In this document: positions 58,401 through 64,000 of the stretch, piece by piece
Position numbering within the stretch: the first letter of the stretch is position 1
Layout: every line of letters starts with the position of its first letter
Source: Phoenix dactylifera
Lineage: Eukaryota; Streptophyta; Magnoliopsida; Arecales; Arecaceae
Length of the DNA: 64,000 nt
NCBI RefSeq assembly: GCF_009389715.1
Contig: NC_052409.1
Location: forward strand, 2,582,001-2,646,000
Direction of reading: 5' to 3'
Notes under the pieces: model-generated
Told to the model about the DNA's origin: nothing
Databases searched by the model: none
The model's input: only the letters and a program-made list of their open reading frames with translations
Position numbers and translations under genes: made by a program

Positions 58401-59220
58401 CACAGATAATAAAAAATAAATGGAAACAAATCCGTATAGATAAAACACTTCAAAAACTCCAATTTTCAACAACGAAAAGCAGCTAGGTTTCCCAAAAAAT
58501 GATTGGAAATGTTGACCCAGTCAAATCCGAGAACTTTCTCAGTCTGGAAATCCACCAGCAAGCAAATAAATAAATAAATAGAACCCCAAAAAAGAACGGA
58601 ATCCAAGGAGAGACAGCCCCCACCGAGAGGGCCGCATAGATTCTCGATCCGTAACCCAGATCGTACGAAACTACCAATGCCCCATTAATTCCAGAACCCC
58701 TCCCACTCCCACCCCCATCCCGATCTCCACCCCCACAGACACATACAACCACCAGAAAAAAGGCAAAATTAGATCCATTTCACATTAATTTTTTTTTTTA
58801 AAAAAAAACCTTGTCCTGATCGGCAGCGACGGCGTCGATCTTGCGCTTCCTTGCGCCGCTGCTTCCGCCGCCGTCGGATTCGGAGCCGGAGGCGGAATTG
58901 GCGCCGCGACCGGGGAGGCGGAGCACGAGGCAGAGCTTCCTCTCTCTCCTCCTTCCGGCAGAATCGTCTTCCTCATCGTCGTCGTCGTCGAGGGCGGCGT
59001 CGCCATCGGGGTCGGGATTGGGGTTCCGGCCGGTGTGGCGGGGGCCTGAGGAGGAGGACAAAGCTTGGAATCGGAGGTAGGTATTGGGGCCAACGCTAGG
59101 GTTAGGGTTTTTCTGCTGTTGTTGGAGGCGGAGGCTACGTCTTTGGAGGTCGAGGGATGGGCGGCCCTTCTTCTTCCTCTTCTTCTGCGGCTCTACTTGG
59201 TCGGTGGCGGGCTTGCCCAT
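49461..59220 (-). CDS. plant bromodomain protein (BRD1/2/13-like), nine exons
   Basis: A nuclear acetyl-lysine reader; the Arabidopsis BRD1/2/13 relatives are subunits of SWI/SNF remodelling complexes. Minus-strand exons: 59220-58810, 58198-58147, 58053-57978, 57846-57801, 57668-57570, 51423-51355, 51240-50877, 50744-50587 and 50279-49461, about 697 codons if all were in frame. The N-terminus has KKRKKKGRPSLDLQ (nuclear signal) and an acidic run. The bromodomain covers exons 3-6 (LPDKKLLVFILDRLRK, DAYGRVLGPVDPNE, HPMDFG, KDVFLISSNAMRYNASDTIYY). An AT-hook-like RRGRPPSKK follows, then a conserved YARSLARFAATLGPVGWEIA region. Exon 5 does not read through: HPMDFG is offset from both ends by apparent single-base losses, giving a TGA after LPDYHIS. 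All other junctions are clean. The start at 59220 is chosen because homologues begin near this basic motif; the frame is open further upstream. Confidence 0.88.
50416..50436 (+). repeat. (AT)n microsatellite in intron
   Basis: A run of about ten AT units in the intron between exons 8 and 9 of the bromodomain gene. Confidence 0.85.
51504..51522 (+). repeat. (AC)n microsatellite in intron
   Basis: About nine AC units followed by GAGAGACAGAGAGAG, at the 3' end (gene sense) of the 6.1-kb bromodomain intron. Confidence 0.85.
53670..53731 (+). repeat. T-run followed by G-rich tract
   Basis: A T-rich tract passes directly into about 30 G broken by single T and A residues. The tract lies in the large bromodomain intron. 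It could form a G-quadruplex on the plus strand, and it is a likely weak spot of the assembly. Confidence 0.8.
54250..54480 (+). mobile_element. possible RTE-type LINE 3' end
   Basis: GATTCATAAAGCCGATACC and GAAGATTTGGGACAGGATC (54412-54450) resemble the conserved 3' end of plant RTE LINEs (TTCAT..AGCCGACCCCA....TTGGGA..AGGC), followed by a degraded TGAT-type tail. No coding part was confirmed. It lies in the large intron of the bromodomain gene. Confidence 0.35.
55162..55233. repeat. 36-bp perfect tandem duplication
   Basis: CTGCTAGACCAAAACAAGC followed by ATGGTGTCTTCTAAGTA occurs twice in succession (55162 and 55198) without mismatch. It is intronic in the bromodomain gene. Exact identity implies a recent event or an assembly artefact. 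Confidence 0.9.
56367..56755 (-). mobile_element. TRIM (miniature LTR retrotransposon) in intron
   Basis: Two direct terminal repeats, 56367-56467 (TGTCACGG...CTATGACA) and 56648-56755 (TGCCATGG...CTATGGCA), share TTAA.CTGTTGGAAGGA and CCCTTTTATTAGTCAA. Between them lie 180 bp with no coding capacity. On the minus strand the 5' repeat is followed after two bases by TGGTATTAGAGCC, one base from the initiator-tRNA(Met) primer-binding site, and the 3' repeat is preceded by a polypurine GATGGGGGAGA. LTR pair, PBS and PPT within 389 bp define a TRIM. It sits in intron 5 of the bromodomain gene, in the gene's sense orientation. The LTRs are clearly diverged, so it is old. Confidence 0.85.
57570..57668 (-). 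other. bromodomain exon 5 with frame lesions
   Basis: After the acceptor the exon reads LPDYH, then meets TGA. The family motif HPMDFGT.RKKL is present but displaced by two bases, and LEQFE near the 3' end is displaced by one more, so the net change is three bases. The GAG that should end the exon is followed by TCGGTAACG, so the GT donor is three bases later than expected. Together these fit three or four separate single-base deletions within 100 bp. Confidence 0.7.
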
Positions 59221-59480
59221 TTCTACGAACGGCTGCCCCGCCCCTTCGCTTTCTCTCTCCTCTCTCTCTCTCTTACCCTTTTCTTTCTCTCTCTCTTCTG
59301 TTTCTTTCTCTCTCCACGAACAGCGGGTGGGGGTCCGGCGATTTTTTTTTTTTTTTTGCAATAATTTTTTGTTTTGTTTTGGCTTATCTTCCTTCGGGGC
59401 CGCCTTTTTGGAAGAACGTCGCACGTGAAAGCCACCTGCGCTTTAACGGCACGCGGCTCCCCTGCCCAGCGTCCGAACGC
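59221..59480 (-). promoter_or_regulatory. bromodomain gene 5' UTR/promoter
   Basis: Upstream of the chosen ATG the minus strand is a long GAGAGA/AAAGAAAG purine tract (59250-59320), a frequent feature of plant 5' leaders. The reading frame stays open upstream to a Met at 59424, so a longer N-terminus is formally possible, but its composition is low-complexity. Confidence 0.45.
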
Positions 59481-61640
59481 CCGCATATAATTTATATGCG
59501 TGTTACGAATTTATAGAACGATACCCTTGGTCATGGTTCAACAAAGACACTGAGTTTTAACCTAGCCACCTAGGTGAACCAAATTCACTGATTTGATTTG
59601 TAGCATGGTAAAATTTATAAGGTTCCATCCTTTGATGAACCAACTTAACATATACAACATAAGACTTGTAATTCTTGGGACTTGTTTCGCTCGTAGAAAA
59701 GAGAAATAAAAAAAAGTATGGTCAATAAAAAATAAAGAAATGTTTCGTATTTGGTTGAAATTTTTAAAGAAAAAAATAAAAAAGTAATTTTTATATAAAA
59801 TGAGATTTTTACATTTTATCTAAAAAAAATAAATCTACATTGAAAAAAAAAATCTAATTTTTACTAGTCTAGAAATTGAAGTATTTTTATCAAAAATATC
59901 CTTAAGCTTTTAGATAAAAGTGGATAAGATTTATTACAAATATTTACATAATTTTTTTAGAAAAAAAATACTCAACCAAATATAAACTATTTTGAAATAA
60001 TGTAAAATTTTTTTATAATATGCTAAATATGCATAAAGTTATTTTTCAGACATCAATTTTATAAAAAAAAATATTTTAGTAAAATAATTATAATAATTAT
60101 TAATTTGCACTCAATCGAATATAAATATATCTGTACGCGGAGTGGCCAGGCCTACGAGAATCAGCGGATGACGAGGCGGGCTGGCTTCTAAGACGACGAC
60201 AGTTACAAATTTACTGCTGTCATTACAACAACATTAGTAATTAAAAAAATTCCAAAATGTGCGCCAGATGAAAAATATGTTTTCATTTGATCAGCCATAA
60301 TTTGTTAGAGAAGGAATTCTTTTGTTTTTTGTTATGACAACAAAAAACGTCTGAATTGTGATATATTATTATTCTTTCAAACTTGAAAGTATTTATGGTC
60401 ATAAGGAGATAAATGGACAGATGACAGGAGAAAGGTTTCCAGTTCAGACTCCTGTGTAGGTTCAACTAACTGATTTGGAAGTCTAATAACTAGGGCCCAT
60501 TCATATGGCTTTTTGATTGAATTAAGGGATGGTGAAAAGAAATAAAATGGTATGCAGCCTCTAATATCTAGGGCCCATTCACGTACCAGCCATGTTCATT
60601 TGACACGTCTCTGAAAGTGGCAGATCGTGATTAGTTTTAGAGCAATAGCAGCTCCATGGGGTTCGAGATGTACCATAAAATTGCTCGAAGTTCTTATGCA
60701 AAGTCCTCTTACTCTTCTTGGCAAGTAATAGAAGCTTTCATACGTGAATCAGATTTGCTGCTCTCATGGAGCCTCACACCGTGGCAGGATCTCGAGAGTC
60801 TGAAGCAAGGATCTATACTGACAAGAACTTCCAGGTTCTTGCGCATTTTATCACTGCTCGCGACGAAAGCACCAGCTCCAAGTATTTTGTCCTTTGATTC
60901 AGATAGCAGCGCTCGCACGAGATTAGTATGAGCTACTGATGTAAAAAAAAAAAAAAGTGGAGATGGCATCCTAACTCCATGTCAAATCATCTTTTGTCGC
61001 CTCCATAAATCTCCCAAATGCCAAATTGAGACGATTTAGTATCAGGAGTGCGTCTGAAGTGATGAATCTGGGTATCCAGAAATACTGGGTGAATGCCGGA
61101 GAAACTGGCGCGAAGATGCTCCTCCACCATGGAGCTTAATTCTGACATGGAGATGTCTCTGAGGCACTTCACCGAGCAGAAGGCGTATGCGATTGGGTTG
61201 ATGCTCCAGTATGCGAATCACCACTCCCTGGGGCCGTTGTATACTCGTATGCATCATGTTGCTACTACCAAAAAGGGTCAGTAATTGGGAAAGAGAGTAT
61301 TAGACTTGTTTCAGTGTCGTTAAAGCCTAAGCATGCAAACCGATATAATCGAATAAAGTTATGATGGCTATAACCTGCATGGTTAAGCAACCAAAAGATG
61401 CATATTTCAGAATATTTACAAGCATGAACTATGAAGCTGCGAACTGAGCGTCTTTCTTTATAGCAAAACACTCGGATGCGATCATATGATTTGGTGAGGC
61501 AGAGCTGTTATAAAAAAAAAAAAGCATTATGTTTCCGTAGATTAATCTATTGAGAATGAAATCAACATAGTCCCACAAGTTTCCTGGGTAAAAACTGCCG
61601 GACTGTTGCCTGCCGATTTTCTCTCAACGGCTCTCATATC
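59481..61640. other. intergenic DNA
   Basis: AT-rich at 59640-60120 with long A and T runs, then mixed sequence. A direct repeat of TAGGGCCCATTCA occurs around 60494 and 60570. Open frames of 60-90 codons at 60650-61290 exist on both strands and shadow each other; none was recognised. Confidence 0.35.
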
Positions 61641-61651
61641 AATTGTACAAA

Positions 61652-61783
61652 ATGGCCGGCAACATTGCGCTAAACATCAAATTAATCAACGACCCCAGTT
61701 ACAAGATTAATCTGAAGGGCACAGAAGATGAGGAGATTATTTCACGTACAAGGGAAGGAGTCGCAAATGCTGATAAAGGTCTC
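61652..61783 (+). CDS. small ORF or first exon, unassigned
   Basis: An ATG at 61652 opens a polar, charged stretch of 44 codons (MAGNIALNIKLINDP..., ending VANADKGL) before a stop. A GT (AAAGGTCTCT) just before the stop could be a splice donor, making this a first exon. No family was recognised and no second exon was found. Confidence 0.2.
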
Positions 61784-62610
61784 TAAGAGTTGTATTGGGA
61801 GTTGTATTGGAGGACTGCTGGAAAGGTAACATACAAGTTCCTAATGGATATACTGCCAAATTATATGTTCCGAAATTACCTAAAAATTTTGTAAAAAGAA
61901 ACTATAATTTAAAAAATCAATAGTTTTAAGTAAATATTTAGAAAAGGGGAAAAGGTCCGTCATGATACCAAAGAAATTTCCTCCATAAGATATATTATAG
62001 GCTTGAGCATTCATGAAATACTAGAAGTTCACCACTGTGTTCGGTGTTTTCTACCTGCATCAGAAACAATCATATACAGAAGAACAGCAACCACACATGA
62101 GCTCAACCATGAGGGAATGCAAGAGATGGATGCCAAAGAATAGCTCCTGCAAAAACATCATTAAGGGAGCATGAGGAGCAGCACCTTAGGGAGATCTGCT
62201 CTTTGAGCCTCCTCTTCCAGCAAAATTAAACAAATATCCGAAGGTTCTGTCAAAGTGCGCCGTGAAAATATATCGAGCATGAAAATGTATTGAGAGCTCA
62301 AGCTGCAGCTTTTCAATACCTGCTAAACATGTCCTCACCCATCTCGCTTTCATCTTCGTATTAAAGCTAGGGCTTAAAGACTAACTATTTAAATCTTTGG
62401 ATAATATCTCAGATTTAGGGTAAAGCAGTCAGAATTTTAATGACATATCTGAATAAGAAAGAGGTATTGCTCGCTGCCCACCAGGAGCAGCAAAGCAAAC
62501 AAGACAGGGCTTGGCTAACTAATCAACTTATAAAAGAAAAAATACTGACAGAAAATTCAGCCCCAACACCATTAATATTCAGCTCCAGCAACAAAACATC
62601 TGCTACTGAA
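61784..62610 (-). other. 3' UTR and downstream flank of the hnRNP-like gene
   Basis: Non-coding on the minus strand below the TGA at 62611. No other gene was recognised in this stretch. Confidence 0.35.
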
Positions 62611-63474
62611 TCATTGCCTGAATCTAGATTTGGCTCTCCTTGCCTCATCAGGTGTTGATGGAAACAGCTCCACATACCTCGACCCAATCGTCATCTTGTC
62701 CTTGCACATTGCCTTCTTCGCCTCTTCCGCTGATGGGAACTCCACATATGCCTCGCCAGTAGCCTTCCCATCTGGGCGGCATGCGATATGCACCTTATCT
62801 TCAGTCAGTTCAAACTCTGCAAAGAAGTCTACAATGTCAGCCTGGGTTGCAGAGTAAGGAAGCCCCCGAAGTTTAAGGACCTCTGTGTACTCCATCTGTG
62901 CTTTGTCTTCAAAGGATCTCTTTGGACGCGCTGGAGGTGAGCTCTGACGGTATTCGTTGTCAAAGCCCCCCCCATAGTTCACCTCAGCAGCAACCGCACT
63001 GTAATAGTCTTGTTTCTTGCACCGAAAGACCTCAATGTACCTGCGCCCCATGTTCTGCCTGTCCCTCTGGAGTGCAAACTCGGCTTGCATCGGCGATGGA
63101 AAAACAACAAAGGCCTCACCTGAGAAGCGCCCATTCTTGTTCACCAGAAGGCAGTCCACGATATCCAGCCCAGCAAAGAACTTGTAGACATCAAGATCAT
63201 CACAGTTGAAGGGCAGGCCTCTCAGACGAACCACGGGGAAGTTGTAGATGCCACTGCTTCCACCACCGAAGCTGCCACTGTAGGGCTGGTAGAAGCTGCT
63301 GGCACCGAGTCCTGAAAAGTACGGGTTTGGCTCCATTGTCCGAGGCCTCTTCGAACCGGCATCGTAGCCATCCGAAGCACCCCCGCCACTCACTGCGAAG
63401 TAGGGATTTGATTCGATCATTCGTGGCCTCTTTGTTCCCTCGTACCCGTCCGAAACCCCCCCGCTTCCCATCAT
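62611..63474 (-). CDS. hnRNP H/F-like RNA-binding protein, two quasi-RRMs, 287 aa
   Basis: A nuclear RNA-binding protein of the hnRNP H/F (GRSF) group, whose quasi-RRM domains bind G-rich RNA and influence splicing. The N-terminal 75 residues are Gly/Ser-rich with two KRPR.ME/IE.NPYF repeats. qRRM1 (about 80-150) has VVRLRGLPFNCDDLDVYKFF and GEAFVVFPSPMQAEFALQRD; qRRM2 (about 195-275) has VLKLRGLPYSATQADIVDFF and GEAYVEFPSAEEAKKAMCKD. It ends SRFRQ. The whole frame is one exon. The start is the double Met at 63474; a TGA lies three codons upstream. Plant relatives have a few more N-terminal residues (an RGAM-type junction), so an additional short first exon further right is possible. Confidence 0.92.
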   Translation of the reverse strand: MMGSGGVSDGYEGTKRPRMIESNPYFAVSGGGASDGYDAGSKRPRTMEPNPYFSGLGASSFYQPYSGSFGGGSSGIYNFPVVRLRGLPFNCDDLDVYKFFAGLDIVDCLLVNKNGRFSGEAFVVFPSPMQAEFALQRDRQNMGRRYIEVFRCKKQDYYSAVAAEVNYGGGFDNEYRQSSPPARPKRSFEDKAQMEYTEVLKLRGLPYSATQADIVDFFAEFELTEDKVHIACRPDGKATGEAYVEFPSAEEAKKAMCKDKMTIGSRYVELFPSTPDEARRAKSRFRQ

Positions 63475-64000
63475 TGCCCTTCACGTTATCCATCCCAAGA
63501 AAAAGGAGATAGCACCCCCCAACACCCAATCCCCAATCAATAAACAGACCCAACCCACAAGTAAATTTTAAAATTAACTATCTAACAATTTCTCAATCAA
63601 TTATCAAATAAACCACAAAAGGCAATGAAGAATTTCAATGGTTATATAGGATCAGTAAACTAAATAACACATGATCAGACAAAAGAAATACAAGCAACGG
63701 ACGACTGCAAGCATGAATGAAGTTGTATATATCCTATCAAAAGGAACAGATTTTTTTACCAGATGATGCTGCACAACAAATTCTGCTATGACCCATTTAA
63801 CCTAATTACCAGAGAATGAGATTAAGCAACAAGAAACAAAAGTCAAAAGACAAGATACCACCAGAGAGCATGTGGGATGCACGCAGAACAACAGAAACAA
63901 CATAGGATGCAACAATAAAGTATGTACAACTGAAAGGGAATACCAAGAGATTATGATCCAGGTCTAAAGAGCAACTCTTGATGACAAAAGTTGCAGGACA
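63475..64000 (-). other. 5' flank or 5' UTR/intron of the hnRNP-like gene
   Basis: AT-rich non-coding sequence to the window edge. A possible splice acceptor (GTGAAG|GGCAATGATG) lies just before the ATG, but its polypyrimidine tract is weak. No upstream exon was recognised within the window. Confidence 0.35.

Noticed and set aside
58785-59099. Pro/Thr/Ala-rich minus frame over bromodomain exon 1
   Set aside because: Alternative frame of the same GC-rich exon; the KKRKKKGRP frame matches the family.
63200-63553. 117-codon minus frame overlapping the hnRNP-like gene start
   Set aside because: Out of frame with the two clear quasi-RRM domains; a shadow.
1-64000. CRISPR arrays, operons, rRNA genes, prokaryotic systems
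   Set aside because: Introns, LTR elements and gene families show a plant nuclear sequence; no spacer-repeat array or rRNA was seen.

Overview
The window is nuclear DNA from a flowering plant. Genes have plant-type GT-AG introns, intergenic DNA is AT-rich and full of transposon debris, and the recognisable proteins are plant families: a 492-aa catalase, RLCK-VII kinases, a GT92 glycosyltransferase, a plant BRD-type bromodomain protein and an hnRNP H/F-like RNA-binding protein. The very GC-rich intronless GT92 gene beside AT-rich surroundings suggests a monocot, possibly a palm; that is inference from style, not a database match.

Layout. 1-5.3 kb: a possible last exon at the left edge, a promoter/leader-like AT-rich segment with an orphan ORF, then two diverged copies of one AT-rich repeat. 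5.3-10.2 kb (+): a catalase gene with eight exons that join in frame to 492 codons. 13.8-17.9 kb (-): a complete six-exon RLCK-VII kinase gene (426 aa, myristoylation start) carrying a 191-bp Mutator-like MITE in its second intron with an exact 9-bp target duplication. 24.2-28.0 kb (-): a second RLCK-VII locus that looks degenerate, lacking kinase subdomain IX. 28.4-33.4 kb (-): a dead Ty1/copia element with one clear LTR and a rearranged 5' end. 34-41 kb: AT-rich intergenic DNA with nested foldback elements and fragments of one LINE family, including a 261-aa RNase H-bearing ORF with its poly(A) tail. 41.2-42.9 kb (+): the intronless GT92 gene. 43-49 kb: intergenic debris. 49.5-59.2 kb (-): a nine-exon bromodomain gene with a 6.1-kb intron that holds a TRIM element. 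62.6-63.5 kb (-): an hnRNP H/F-like gene running toward the right edge.

The genes do not form a pathway or cluster; they are ordinary housekeeping, signalling and chromatin genes separated by transposon remnants. I found no operon, CRISPR array, rRNA or convincing tRNA, and no undescribed multi-gene system. The most useful things to follow up are the cluster of apparent single-base deletions inside the bromodomain exon, the TRIM and MITE insertions in introns, the decayed kinase next to the copia element, and the LINE family represented by four RNase H fragments.
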